Below, piece by piece: positions 32,358-39,344 of a stretch of DNA of 39,344 bases (its first letter is position 1; every line of letters begins with the position of its first letter). The notes under the pieces were generated by a model, which was not told where the DNA came from, made no database searches, and worked only from the letters and a program-made list of their open reading frames with translations. The DNA comes from Rhodobacteraceae bacterium PARR1 (GTDB lineage: Bacteria > Pseudomonadota > Alphaproteobacteria > Rhodobacterales > Rhodobacteraceae), in assembly GCA_002256185.1 (NCBI GenBank), contig NKIT01000017.1, positions 1 to 39,344 on the forward strand. Reading direction: 5' to 3'. The position numbers were made by a program, and so were the translations under genes.

Positions 32358-33046
32358 GCCCGCCCCCGCCGCAATGTGCCAGCGACCGCGCCCGCGATCA
32401 TGCCCGCAAGGATGCCCGCCGTGCCAGACACCGCCAGAGTGCCTGCCACAGTGGCCAGTCCTGCCACCGCGATCACCGGCACCTGCGGCCGCGTCAGGAT
32501 CGAGAGCAAGAGCGACAAGAACAGCGCAGGCAGCATGAAATCCAACCCCGCTTGAACCGTGGGCCAGCCCGCCAGCGCCCCGCCGCCCGCCAAAGCACCG
32601 ACAACGGTGCCCGCAAGCCAACTGACATAAGCCCCAAGGCCAAGCCCGAACATGAAGGGTTCCGAAAACCGCCGCCCACGGGCGATCTCTCCCAAGGCCG
32701 CGCCAAAGACCTCATCCGTCAGACCCCAGGCCCAGGCCCAGGCGTGCCGGGTCGAGGCCGCATCGCCCGCCGACTTCAACAGCGCAGGCCCATAGAGCAC
32801 ATGGCGCAGGTTCATGGCGATCAGAGTGAAGGCCGCCACCAACAAAGGCGCGCCCGAAGTGATCAGCGCCAGCGCCAAAAACTGCGATGCCCCGGCGTAA
32901 ATGATGAGCGACAGCGCAAAAGCCTCAACCGCCGACAACCCTGCCCCGGTCGCCGCCACGCCAAAGGCAAAAGCAATGGGGAAATACCCCATCGCAATGG
33001 GCAAAGCGGTGACCAGCCCGCTGCGGAAGGGTGCCTCATCAGACAT
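32354..33046 (-). CDS. azlC: AzlC family permease
   Basis: This 230-residue inner-membrane protein is the large subunit of the AzlCD exporter. It has about six hydrophobic helices and the family motifs LPIAMGYFPIAFAFGVAA, YAGASQFLALAL and LRHVLYGPALL, plus WGLTDEVFGAAL. It precedes azlD with an ATGA overlap. A divergent gap of 136 bp separates it from the methyltransferase gene. Confidence 0.93.
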   Translation of the reverse strand: MSDEAPFRSGLVTALPIAMGYFPIAFAFGVAATGAGLSAVEAFALSLIIYAGASQFLALALITSGAPLLVAAFTLIAMNLRHVLYGPALLKSAGDAASTRHAWAWAWGLTDEVFGAALGEIARGRRFSEPFMFGLGLGAYVSWLAGTVVGALAGGGALAGWPTVQAGLDFMLPALFLSLLLSILTRPQVPVIAVAGLATVAGTLAVSGTAGILAGMIAGAVAGTLRRGRA

Positions 33047-33128
33047 GGGACGCAGGGGTAACGAAGGGGGGCGAGGCGGTCAACGGGGGCTTGGGGGTGG
33101 CGGGCAGGCGTTAGCTTCACCTTTACTT

Positions 33129-33157
33129 TTGTTCGGCTATTGTTCACTGTCAAATAT
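33129..33157 (+). promoter_or_regulatory. Possible promoter of the methyltransferase gene
   Basis: TTGTTC (33129-33134), a 17-nt spacer and AAATAT (33152-33157) form a weak promoter in an unusually AT-rich stretch. Three TCACT pentamers at 33144, 33157 and 33167 surround the -10 and may be operator half-sites. The call is tentative. Confidence 0.3.
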
Positions 33158-33182
33158 CACTGATCTTCACTAGGTTTTGGGC

Positions 33183-33815
33183 ATGACAAACGAAGCAGCA
33201 CAAGATTTGCAGCGTTTCCTCGGAAATGACCGATTTGGCTGCGTCTTGGCTGACCCACCCTGGCGGTTTGAGAATCGGACAGGCAAGGTCGCGCCAGAAC
33301 ACAAACGTTTAGCGCGTTATCCGACCATGACTCTGGATGACATTTGCGCGCTTCCCGTTGCCGACCATCTAGAAGATCGGGCACATTGCTATCTGTGGGT
33401 TCCGAACGCCCTGCTGCCGGACGGCCTGCGTGTGCTGTCCGCATGGGGGTTCGAATACAAATCGAACCTGATCTGGCACAAGGAACGCAAGGACGGTGGC
33501 TCAGATGGTCGCGGTGTTGGGTTCTATTTCCGCAACGTGACAGAAGTGATCCTGTTCGGCACGCGCGGGAAAAATGTCCGCACGCTTGCCCCCGGACGGC
33601 GGCAGGTCAATTTCATTTCCACCCGCAAGCGCGAACATTCGCGCAAACCGGACGAGCAATATGGCCTGATCGAAGCCTGCTCTTGGGGCCCATACCTTGA
33701 AATGTTCGGTCGCGGCGTGCGCGAGGGTTGGACAGTCTGGGGCAATCAGGCCGAGGCAGATTACAAACCGACGTGGAAGACCTATTCATATAATTCTTCG
33801 TTGGCTGCCGAATAA
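33183..33815 (+). CDS. MT-A70 family DNA N6-adenine methyltransferase
   Basis: The 210-residue protein is a small MT-A70-type enzyme with the catalytic DPPW motif at residues 24-27, followed by ARYPTMTLDDICALPV and HCYLWVPNALLPDGLRVLSAWGF. The late EVILFGTRG and SWGPYLEMFGRG segments are also typical. It would transfer methyl from AdoMet to adenine N6 in a short DNA site. Its 3' end overlaps the convergent restriction endonuclease gene by 34 bp, so it is most likely the protective methylase of that system. The start is ATG 33183; a TTG 6 nt upstream is in frame. The region is less GC-rich than its neighbours. Confidence 0.9.
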   Translation: MTNEAAQDLQRFLGNDRFGCVLADPPWRFENRTGKVAPEHKRLARYPTMTLDDICALPVADHLEDRAHCYLWVPNALLPDGLRVLSAWGFEYKSNLIWHKERKDGGSDGRGVGFYFRNVTEVILFGTRGKNVRTLAPGRRQVNFISTRKREHSRKPDEQYGLIEACSWGPYLEMFGRGVREGWTVWGNQAEADYKPTWKTYSYNSSLAAE

Positions 33816-34543
33816 TCGCCGACAGACGCTAACGGCAAACCAATCAGTAGCAACGGACAAGGATTTCCAACTCCCCGCTTGATGCGGTCGTCGAGCTTTG
33901 CCCAGTGCGTTGTTGCAGCACCATATTTGTCGGCAACAAAGGACTGTGCGAATGCGTCAGCAAATGGCACCTGCTTTTCTAGCAAAGCATTCAGGTTCTT
34001 CGTTTGCCGCGCGGTGCGCTCTTTCATCCCCCAAGCCTCGAGTTCAGTAGCACTGAGAATACCTTCTGAACGGATCGCCGAGACAACAATTCTTGTCATG
34101 TGAACCTGCAAGGCGGCCCCGCGCGTAACAAGAACACCAAGCGATATCGCCCCTTGCGCATGCAAGCGCTGGAAATTCTCAAGGTCGCGGTCAAAGAATG
34201 GATCCTTGTTGTTCCATTCAATTTCAAGCGCCAGCGTCCCGTTACTGCAGCGTTTGACGTGATCGACCTCATGGGTCGTGGCTTCCCTCTCAACACCATC
34301 AACAATCGTGCGAACAATAAACTCGTGCTTGTGCCATCCCTGCGCATAAAGTGCATCGCGCAATCGCATGGTGGACGCAGCTTGTCCGCCACCGGACTTG
34401 ATGATCTCGCGCGAGGGGATACGAAAGGATAGAAGGGCTGTGACTAGCCCCTCTATCTCTTCGGCAAAGTCGCCACCAAGAATAGCCTTGGCATGATTGC
34501 GTGTCTCGATGTCAAATCCGGAAGCACCCAATACGCCAAACAC
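33782..34543 (-). CDS. BglII/BstYI-type type II restriction endonuclease
   Basis: The 253-residue protein resembles BglII/BstYI-family nucleases. The catalytic core is visible as Asp94 in HEVDHVK, then Glu107 and Glu109 in LALEIEWNNKDPFFDRDLENF, fitting the PD-(D/E)xK-like D...ExE pattern of the family. Known members cut palindromic sites with a central GATC; the site here is not predictable in detail. The start is GTG at 34543 with GGGGGAGGG just upstream; that ribosome site begins next to the aspS stop codon, so the gene is read in the aspS direction with a 15-bp gap. Confidence 0.88.
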   Translation of the reverse strand: MFGVLGASGFDIETRNHAKAILGGDFAEEIEGLVTALLSFRIPSREIIKSGGGQAASTMRLRDALYAQGWHKHEFIVRTIVDGVEREATTHEVDHVKRCSNGTLALEIEWNNKDPFFDRDLENFQRLHAQGAISLGVLVTRGAALQVHMTRIVVSAIRSEGILSATELEAWGMKERTARQTKNLNALLEKQVPFADAFAQSFVADKYGAATTHWAKLDDRIKRGVGNPCPLLLIGLPLASVGDYSAANEELYE

Positions 34544-34558
34544 GAAAACCCTCCCCCG

Positions 34559-36340
34559 TCACTGGTCCTTCGGCACCACCCGCAGGCGCAATTCGCGCAG
34601 TTGTTCATTCATCGGCTCTGACGGGGCGCCCATCAGCAGGTCTTCGGCGCGTTGGTTCATCGGGAACATGATGACCTCGCGGATGTTTTGCTCATCGGCC
34701 AGCAGCATCACGGCGCGGTCGATGCCCATGGCGCAGCCGCCGTGCGGGGGGGCGCCGTATTTGAACGCCTTGACCATGCCGCCAAAGCGCTTGTCCACTT
34801 CCGAGTTCGGGTATCCGGCCAGCTCAAAAGCCTTGTACATGATCTCTGGCTTGTGGTTGCGGATGCCGCCCGAAATCAGCTCATAGCCGTTGCAGGCCAG
34901 ATCATACTGATAGGCATAGACATTCAGCGGATCGCCCATCAGCGCCTCAAGCCCGCCCTGCGGCATTGAAAACGGGTTGTGGGAAAAGTCGATCTTGCCG
35001 TCGTCGGTCTTCTCATACATCGGGAAATCGACGATCCACGCAAAGCGGAAGGTGTCTTTCTCCATCAAGCCCAACTCACGCCCGATCTCATTGCGCGCAC
35101 GTCCTGCGACAGAGAGGAACTGATCCGGCTTACCACCCAGGAAGAAGGCCGCATCGCCAAGGCCAAGGCCCAGTTGCTGGCGGATCGCTTCGGTCCGTTC
35201 GGGGCCGATGTTCTTGGCCAAGGGACCGGCGGCTTCCATGCCTGACCCATCCTCAGCCTCACGCCAGAAGATATAGCCCATGCCGGGCAGACCCTCTTTC
35301 TGGGCAAAGGCGTTCATGCGGTCGCAGAACTTGCGGCTGCCGCCCGTGGGGGCCGGGATGGCGCGGACCTCGGTGCCCTCATTCTCCAACAGCTTGGCAA
35401 AGACCGCAAAGCCCGACCCGCGGAAATGTTCGGACACGATCTGCATCTTGATCGGGTTGCGCAGGTCCGGCTTGTCCGACCCGTACCACAAAAGCGAATC
35501 CCGATAGGCGATGCGCGGCCAATCGGCAGGCACGGCGCAATCGGGGCGGAATTCCTGGAACATGCCTTGGATGACCGGCTGCACGGCGGCAAAGACGTCT
35601 TCCTGTTCCACAAAGCTCATCTCGACGTCCAACTGGTAAAAGTCGGTCGGCGAACGATCCGCACGCGGGTCTTCATCGCGAAAGCAGGGCGCAATCTGGA
35701 AATAGCGGTCAAAGCCCGCCACCATGATCAACTGCTTGAACTGCTGTGGGGCCTGCGGCAGGGCGTAGAACTTGCCCGGATGCAGACGCGACGGCACCAG
35801 AAAGTCGCGCGCGCCTTCAGGGGAAGAGGCCGTGATGATCGGGGTCTGGAATTCGTTGAACCCCTGATCCCACATCCGGTTGCGCAAAGACCGCACCACG
35901 TTTGACCGCAGCATCATGTTGCGGTGCAGCTTTTCGCGGCGCAGATCAAGGAAGCGGTAGGTCAGGCGCGTCTCTTCGGGATAATCCACCTCGCCAAACA
36001 CCGGCATCGGCAGTTCTTCGGCGGCCCCAAGCACCGTCAGGCCCGTGGCGTAAACCTCAACCTCGCCCGTCGGTATCTTGGGGTTGACCAAAGCCGCATC
36101 GCGCGCCTTGACCCGACCGTCAATGCGGATGACCCATTCGGACCGGACCTTTTCGATCCCGGCAAAGGCCGGGCTGTCGCTGTCAGCCAGCACCTGCGTG
36201 ATGCCATAATGATCGCGCAGGTCGATGAACAGCACGCCACCATGATCGCGCACACGGTGCACCCAGCCCGACAGACGGACCGTTTGGCCCACATGGGCGG
36301 TGTTCAATTCGGCGCAGGTATGGCTGCGGTAGGCGTGCAT
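34559..36340 (-). CDS. aspS: Aspartyl-tRNA synthetase (probably non-discriminating)
   Basis: AspRS charges tRNA with aspartate. The 593-residue protein has the N-terminal OB-fold anticodon-binding domain ([23 protein letters not shown]), class II motif 2 in [25 protein letters not shown], the bacterial GAD insertion, and motif 3 near [14 protein letters not shown]. The organism also has GatCAB genes in this window, so AspRS may charge tRNA-Asn as well. ATG 36340 is chosen (MHAYRSHTC) with AAGGGGAT upstream. The restriction endonuclease gene follows at 15 bp. Confidence 0.96.
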   Translation of the reverse strand: MHAYRSHTCAELNTAHVGQTVRLSGWVHRVRDHGGVLFIDLRDHYGITQVLADSDSPAFAGIEKVRSEWVIRIDGRVKARDAALVNPKIPTGEVEVYATGLTVLGAAEELPMPVFGEVDYPEETRLTYRFLDLRREKLHRNMMLRSNVVRSLRNRMWDQGFNEFQTPIITASSPEGARDFLVPSRLHPGKFYALPQAPQQFKQLIMVAGFDRYFQIAPCFRDEDPRADRSPTDFYQLDVEMSFVEQEDVFAAVQPVIQGMFQEFRPDCAVPADWPRIAYRDSLLWYGSDKPDLRNPIKMQIVSEHFRGSGFAVFAKLLENEGTEVRAIPAPTGGSRKFCDRMNAFAQKEGLPGMGYIFWREAEDGSGMEAAGPLAKNIGPERTEAIRQQLGLGLGDAAFFLGGKPDQFLSVAGRARNEIGRELGLMEKDTFRFAWIVDFPMYEKTDDGKIDFSHNPFSMPQGGLEALMGDPLNVYAYQYDLACNGYELISGGIRNHKPEIMYKAFELAGYPNSEVDKRFGGMVKAFKYGAPPHGGCAMGIDRAVMLLADEQNIREVIMFPMNQRAEDLLMGAPSEPMNEQLRELRLRVVPKDQ

Positions 36341-36480
36341 GGTTATCCCCTTCAAGAGGCTATCTGGCGTTTGCAGCCGATACACCCCTTGCCGCGTGCG
36401 AAGTCAAGGCCCGCGCCTGCGCGGTTGCACTCTTGGCCGCCGTCGCAGGGGGCTGTCTGCCCCCCACGGCGCGTCCCGCG

Positions 36481-36510
36481 CCTCCCCCCGAGGATATTTT
36501 CGCAAAGGAG
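36481..36510 (-). repeat. Interspersed intergenic hairpin repeat, copy 6 (inverted)
   Basis: On the minus strand the core reads CTCCTTTGCGAAAATATCCT followed by CGGGGGGAGG. It matches 26 of 30 positions with copy 7 in the opposite orientation. The flanking GGGGGC/GCCCCC stem lies on its 3' side, as in other copies. Confidence 0.8.
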
Positions 36511-36536
36511 ATATCAGCAAAAAGACAAACTTCTCT

Positions 36537-36566
36537 CTCCTTTGCTCAAATATCCGCCGGGGGAGG
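36537..36566 (+). repeat. Interspersed intergenic hairpin repeat, copy 7
   Basis: The core CTCCTTTGCTCAAATATCCG followed by CCGGGGGAGG continues into a CGCCGC/GCGGCG hairpin (36567-36580). It is the mirror partner of copy 6, with a 26-nt AT-rich stretch between the arms. Confidence 0.8.
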
Positions 36567-36602
36567 CGCCGCTTGCGGCGACGGCGGCGGCACGCCCCCC
36601 TT

Positions 36603-36633
36603 GCTTTGTCCGGTGCCCTGCACCGGACAAAGC
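36603..36633. terminator. Perfect 13-bp hairpin downstream of pabC
   Basis: GCTTTGTCCGGTG pairs exactly with CACCGGACAAAGC around a CCCTG loop. It lies 33 nt past the pabC stop in the direction of transcription and is the likely terminator, though without a T-run. Confidence 0.55.
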
Positions 36634-36665
36634 GCATCGCTTGCGCGGGCTTGCCCGCGCGCCGC

Positions 36666-37301
36666 TTAGTTTGCGGTCCAGACCGCCGGGATCAAGCCGC
36701 GCAGGGCGTTGCCGACCCAGAGGCGGACATGGGGAAGATCGCAGGCCATCAACACCTCTTCCGGCACGTCCATCTCAGCGCGCAAGACGCCGGGAAGCAG
36801 GCCTGAGGAGAGGGGCGGGGTCCGCATCCCCTGCCCCCGGTCGAAGAACACCGTGGTGATGCTGCCGTCGCAGACCTCGTCCTGTTCGTTCAGGAAAATC
36901 ACCTCGTCCAGCCCGGCCGGCAGGGCAGCGCGGGCGGCGTCATAGGCGGGGCGGTGGGTGGATTTGACCGCAAGCCACGGATCGGCAGAGAACAGACGTG
37001 TTGGGGCAAGGCCCACACGCCATTCGGCTTTCGCGGGAGGCAGGGGTGCGCTGGTCACTTCGACATCGCCCGCGGGCCCGAGGGTCAGGCGCACGCGCAA
37101 GGGAGCAGAGTCGCTGGCAGCCATCAACGCCGCCCAGACAGAAGCGATATCACAGGCAAACCCAAGCCGCGCCGCACCTTGCGACAGGCGCGCCAGATGC
37201 AGGGGAAGGCGCGGATAGTCTGCGCCATCCCAGAGCAGCGTCTCGATCAGGCGGATTCCAGCGGTGTCACCGAAAGTCCGGTCGCGTAGCGGGCTTTCCA
37301 C
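36666..37301 (-). CDS. pabC: Aminodeoxychorismate lyase-like class IV aminotransferase
   Basis: PabC makes 4-aminobenzoate from 4-amino-4-deoxychorismate. The 211-residue protein is a short fold type IV PLP enzyme with the catalytic Lys in LAVKSTHRPAYDAAR and the substrate-side EVIFLNEQDEVCDGSITTVFF segment and SSGLLPGVLR. The start is GTG 37301 with GGAGGAGG 5 nt upstream, placed inside the end of pabB, so the genes overlap by 55 bp; ATG 37316 is an alternative. The close coupling to pabB supports the folate role rather than branched-chain transamination. Confidence 0.88.
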   Translation of the reverse strand: MESPLRDRTFGDTAGIRLIETLLWDGADYPRLPLHLARLSQGAARLGFACDIASVWAALMAASDSAPLRVRLTLGPAGDVEVTSAPLPPAKAEWRVGLAPTRLFSADPWLAVKSTHRPAYDAARAALPAGLDEVIFLNEQDEVCDGSITTVFFDRGQGMRTPPLSSGLLPGVLRAEMDVPEEVLMACDLPHVRLWVGNALRGLIPAVWTAN

Positions 37302-38398
37302 AGCGCCTCCTCCCATTCGCCATTGGCGGTGGAATCATGCACCACGCCGCCACCGACATTCAGCGTCACCCGCCCTTCCGGGAACAAGGACAGCGTGCGG
37401 ATCGCCACATTCCACGCCGCATCACCGTCTGGAGACATCCAGCCCATCGCGCCGCAATAGACACCACGGGGGCTGCGCTCCACCTCACGAATAATCTGCA
37501 GGGCGCGGATTTTTGGCGCGCCTGTCACCGAACCGCAAGGAAACAGCGCCGCCATCAACCCCGGCAGGTCCGCGCCCGCCAGCAACTCCCCAGTGATGGT
37601 CGAGGACATCTGATGCACTGTGGCAAAGGGCTCCACGGCAAACAGTTCCGGCACCTTGACCGATCCGACGCGGGACATGCGCGAGATGTCATTGCGCAGC
37701 AAATCCACGATCATCAGGTTCTCGGCCCGCCCTTTGTCGGACGCCGCCAGTTCCGCGGCAATTGCCGCGTCCACCACAGGATCGGGATCGCGGGGCGCGG
37801 TGCCCTTCATCGGACGGGCGGAAATCGTGCCGCCCCGTACCCGGAAGAACAGCTCCGGGCTGCGCGAGATCACCACCGGCCCGGCCCCAAGGTCACAATA
37901 CATGCCATAACCCACCGCCTGCCGCGCCCTCAGCGCACCATAGAGGCCAAGCGGCGTTCCGGCCTGCAAACGGCTCGCCATCGGGAAGGTCAGGTTGATC
38001 TGATAGCAATCCCCCGCCGCGATATAGGCCGCCACGCGGTCAAAGGCGCGGCCATAGGCGGCGCGGCTGACCAAGGGGCGCGGCGCGGCAAGGCGCGCGG
38101 TCCCTGCCTCGGCCGCCGCCCGCGCCAGCACAGATGCACCATCCTGCGGCGCGTCGTAGATCCCCAGCGCCACCAGCGGACCGGCCCGACGGCGTGGCAT
38201 CAGCGGGCGGAGCTTGGGTTCCAGCGCAAAGCCTGCCTCATAGGCCAGATAGCCTGCGACCCAAGCCCCAGCGCGACGCGCAGCCTCGGCCCGCGCCAGT
38301 GCGGGTGCAACGTCGCGTGCGGTCAGGGCGACCACCACGTCGCGCGGGGCGTCAAACAGCGCGGGGCTGCTGTCGGGGCCATGTTCGCACAGGATCAC
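37247..38398 (-). CDS. pabB: Aminodeoxychorismate synthase component I
   Basis: PabB converts chorismate with ammonia to 4-amino-4-deoxychorismate for folate synthesis. The 383-residue protein has the chorismate-binding domain: GDCYQINLTFP, SRSPELFF, ARPMKGTAPR, ENLMIVDLLRNDISR, VHQMSSTITG, LFPCGSVTGAPKIRALQIIREVE and LNVGGGVVHDST. The N-terminal domain (GAWVAGYLAYEAGFALEP) is reduced. The start is GTG 38398 with GGAGAGAG 7 nt upstream. The glutaminase subunit PabA is not in the window. Its end overlaps pabC. Confidence 0.94.
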   Translation of the reverse strand: MILCEHGPDSSPALFDAPRDVVVALTARDVAPALARAEAARRAGAWVAGYLAYEAGFALEPKLRPLMPRRRAGPLVALGIYDAPQDGASVLARAAAEAGTARLAAPRPLVSRAAYGRAFDRVAAYIAAGDCYQINLTFPMASRLQAGTPLGLYGALRARQAVGYGMYCDLGAGPVVISRSPELFFRVRGGTISARPMKGTAPRDPDPVVDAAIAAELAASDKGRAENLMIVDLLRNDISRMSRVGSVKVPELFAVEPFATVHQMSSTITGELLAGADLPGLMAALFPCGSVTGAPKIRALQIIREVERSPRGVYCGAMGWMSPDGDAAWNVAIRTLSLFPEGRVTLNVGGGVVHDSTANGEWEEALWKARYATGLSVTPLESA

Positions 38399-38709
38399 GC
38401 GTGCTCTCTCCGCTGGCGGTCGTACACCCGTCGGGACATCACACCGACAGGCAGCCCAGATAGCACCGCCACCCCGGCCCGACCAGTCCACCCGCGACAC
38501 CCTGCCACGCGGTCGCGCCTTTGCCCATCCAACAGGCGACGATGCACCGGAACAGGATCAACCACACGGCAAAACCTGAAAAGATCGTTTCAGTGCTTGC
38601 CGGATTGGAAAAAACCGACTCTTATTCCGGTGCGAGTGGCGGGATCAACCGCCCCGACACCTGACCGAGACGATAACGGACAAAAACGCCAACAACAGCG
38701 GGGTAGATC
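38399..38709. other. Divergent intergenic region between pabB and the permease gene
   Basis: This 311-bp gap has no convincing gene. It must carry the pabB promoter (minus strand; no clear boxes found) and the permease promoter noted separately. Confidence 0.5.
38597..38625 (+). promoter_or_regulatory. Putative promoter of the permease gene
   Basis: TTGCCG (38597-38602), a 17-nt spacer with an A-rich run, and TCTTAT (38620-38625) each match the sigma-70 consensus in four of six positions. The start codon is 85 nt downstream. Confidence 0.4.
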
Positions 38710-39344
38710 ATGGCATCGGACGATTACACCGATCATGACAAGCATCAGGACGTCGCCGTCCTGCACAGCATGGGGTATGCGCAGGAATTGCAGCGCTCCA
38801 TGTCGAAATTCTCGAATTTCGCCATCTCCTTCTCGATCATCTGCATCTTGTCGGGGGGGATCAACAGCTTTGCACAGGCGATTTCGTCTGTGGGTGGCGC
38901 AGGGGCCGGCATCGGCTGGATCGTAGGCTGCCTCTTGTCGGGCATGTTCGCGCTGGCCATGGCACAGATCGCCTCGGCCTTTCCGACGGCGGGGGGCCTT
39001 TATCACTGGGCGTCCATCCTTGGAAACCGGTTCTGGGGCTGGCTGACGGCCTGGCTGAACCTCTTGGGCCTGATCACCGTTCTGGGCGCCATCAACATCG
39101 GCACCGCCTATTTCTTCCAAGGCACCTTCGGCGCGCTCTTTGGCACCACAGGCGCTGACGGTGCAATCACGCCTTGGCCCAGTTCAGACATGGAGATCGT
39201 GGTATTCGTTGCCATCATCACCATCATTCAGGCCGTGTTTAACCACATCGGCATCAAGGCGACGACCTTTCTGACGGACGTCTCAGGCTATCTGATCTTC
39301 GCGACCACCGCGGTTCTGGTGCTGGCCTGCCTTTATTTTGCGCC
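38710..39344 (+). CDS. Amino acid permease, APC superfamily (partial, runs off the window end)
   Basis: The frame opens at ATG 38710 and stays open to the last base, giving 211 residues of the N-terminal half. The start MASDDYTDHDKHQDVAVLHS is followed by the APC family motif FSNFAISFSIICILSGGINSF and at least five membrane helices. The LHSMGYAQELQRSMSKFSNF segment resembles GABA/choline-type permeases of the yeast Uga4 group. It would import an amino acid or a related amine by secondary transport; the substrate is unknown. Confidence 0.88.
   Translation, partial: MASDDYTDHDKHQDVAVLHSMGYAQELQRSMSKFSNFAISFSIICILSGGINSFAQAISSVGGAGAGIGWIVGCLLSGMFALAMAQIASAFPTAGGLYHWASILGNRFWGWLTAWLNLLGLITVLGAINIGTAYFFQGTFGALFGTTGADGAITPWPSSDMEIVVFVAIITIIQAVFNHIGIKATTFLTDVSGYLIFATTAVLVLACLYFA

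Larger units (their letters stand above)
36341..36665. other. Hairpin-dense intergenic region between aspS and pabC
   Basis: This 325-bp gap has no credible gene. It contains the two inverted copies of the intergenic repeat, a GGGGGC/GCCCCC stem (36448-36464), a perfect 13-bp hairpin (36603-36633) and a GCGCGGG/CCCGCGC stem (36643-36660). The aspS promoter must lie in the first 100 bp, but no clear pair of boxes is seen. Confidence 0.6.

Noticed and set aside
32037-32621. Longer start for the AzlD gene (194 codons)
   Set aside because: The extension runs antisense-like through azlC in another frame, while ATG 32357 gives the normal length and an ATGA overlap.
33144-33171. Restriction controller (C-protein) gene or C-box
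   Set aside because: No small HTH gene is adjacent and the TCACT repeats lack the dyad symmetry of known C-boxes.
36481-36566. Insertion-sequence ends
   Set aside because: There is only a 26-nt loop between the inverted arms and no transposase; the arms match the single interspersed repeats elsewhere.
36998-38926. Long open frame (642 codons) on the plus strand across pabC, pabB and the permease start
   Set aside because: It is antisense to two clear enzymes, its protein is Arg/His/Pro-rich with no domain, and high third-position GC opens such frames throughout the window.

Overview
This is a high-GC chromosomal segment from an alphaproteobacterium, most probably a member of the Rhodobacteraceae (Rhodobacterales). 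The evidence is the overall gene repertoire, the GC-skewed codon use that opens long false antisense reading frames, the Rhodobacteraceae-style XRE regulator, and the many ATGA/GTGA overlaps with GGAGG-type ribosome sites. No species is assigned. Most of the window is housekeeping or peripheral metabolism. The accessory signals are a small restriction-modification module, a TelA/XpaC/SPFH envelope-stress type operon, and a family of hairpin-rich intergenic repeats.

Layout. 1-5.3 kb: UPF0173 metallo-hydrolase, gatCA (tRNA amidotransferase), an Excalibur-type lipoprotein, an AmpD-like amidase, the RNase P RNA gene rnpB, and rpmG (L33) with a promoter and terminator. 5.3-11.1 kb: Bax-inhibitor-1 family membrane protein, quinone-oxidoreductase-like MDR, an XRE regulator with an upstream perfect palindrome, a HisN-like phosphatase, an 8-oxoguanine-deaminase-type amidohydrolase, RraB and TadA. 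11.4-18.6 kb: a pseudouridine synthase with a very long basic tail, then a co-directional cluster (26-residue membrane peptide, XpaC-like, TelA-like, DUF2927 lipoprotein, SPFH-GYF protein, double zinc-ribbon membrane protein) that looks like one membrane-stress system behind a recognisable promoter.

18.7-26.2 kb: exporter-type ABC transporter, AMP-forming acyl-CoA synthetase, an unassigned periplasmic protein, dtd, a PfkB sugar kinase (with a LacI-type palindrome upstream), a long-form PurC and an orphan SMI1/KNR4 protein. 26.3-30.8 kb: a peripheral catabolic run (haloacid-dehalogenase-type HAD, alpha/beta hydrolase, threonine/serine dehydratase, an enol-lactonase-like hydrolase that seems to have lost its lid by in-frame deletion, and an enolase-superfamily dehydratase).

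30.9-39.3 kb: tRNA-Ala(CGC), trxC with a duplicated 3' end, a DUF3775 protein, azlCD, an MT-A70 DNA methyltransferase convergent with a BglII/BstYI-type endonuclease whose ribosome site abuts the aspS stop codon, aspS, the folate genes pabC and pabB, and the first part of an amino-acid permease that runs off the window end.

The most interesting items are the compact R-M module coupled to aspS, the TelA-XpaC-SPFH-zinc-ribbon cluster with its micropeptide, the interspersed AAATATCC/CGGGGG hairpin repeat (seven copies, two forming a near-perfect 30-nt inverted pair), the lid-deleted PcaD-like protein, and two strong palindromic operators without a known regulator. All functions are inferred from protein motifs and context by eye; no database search was run.
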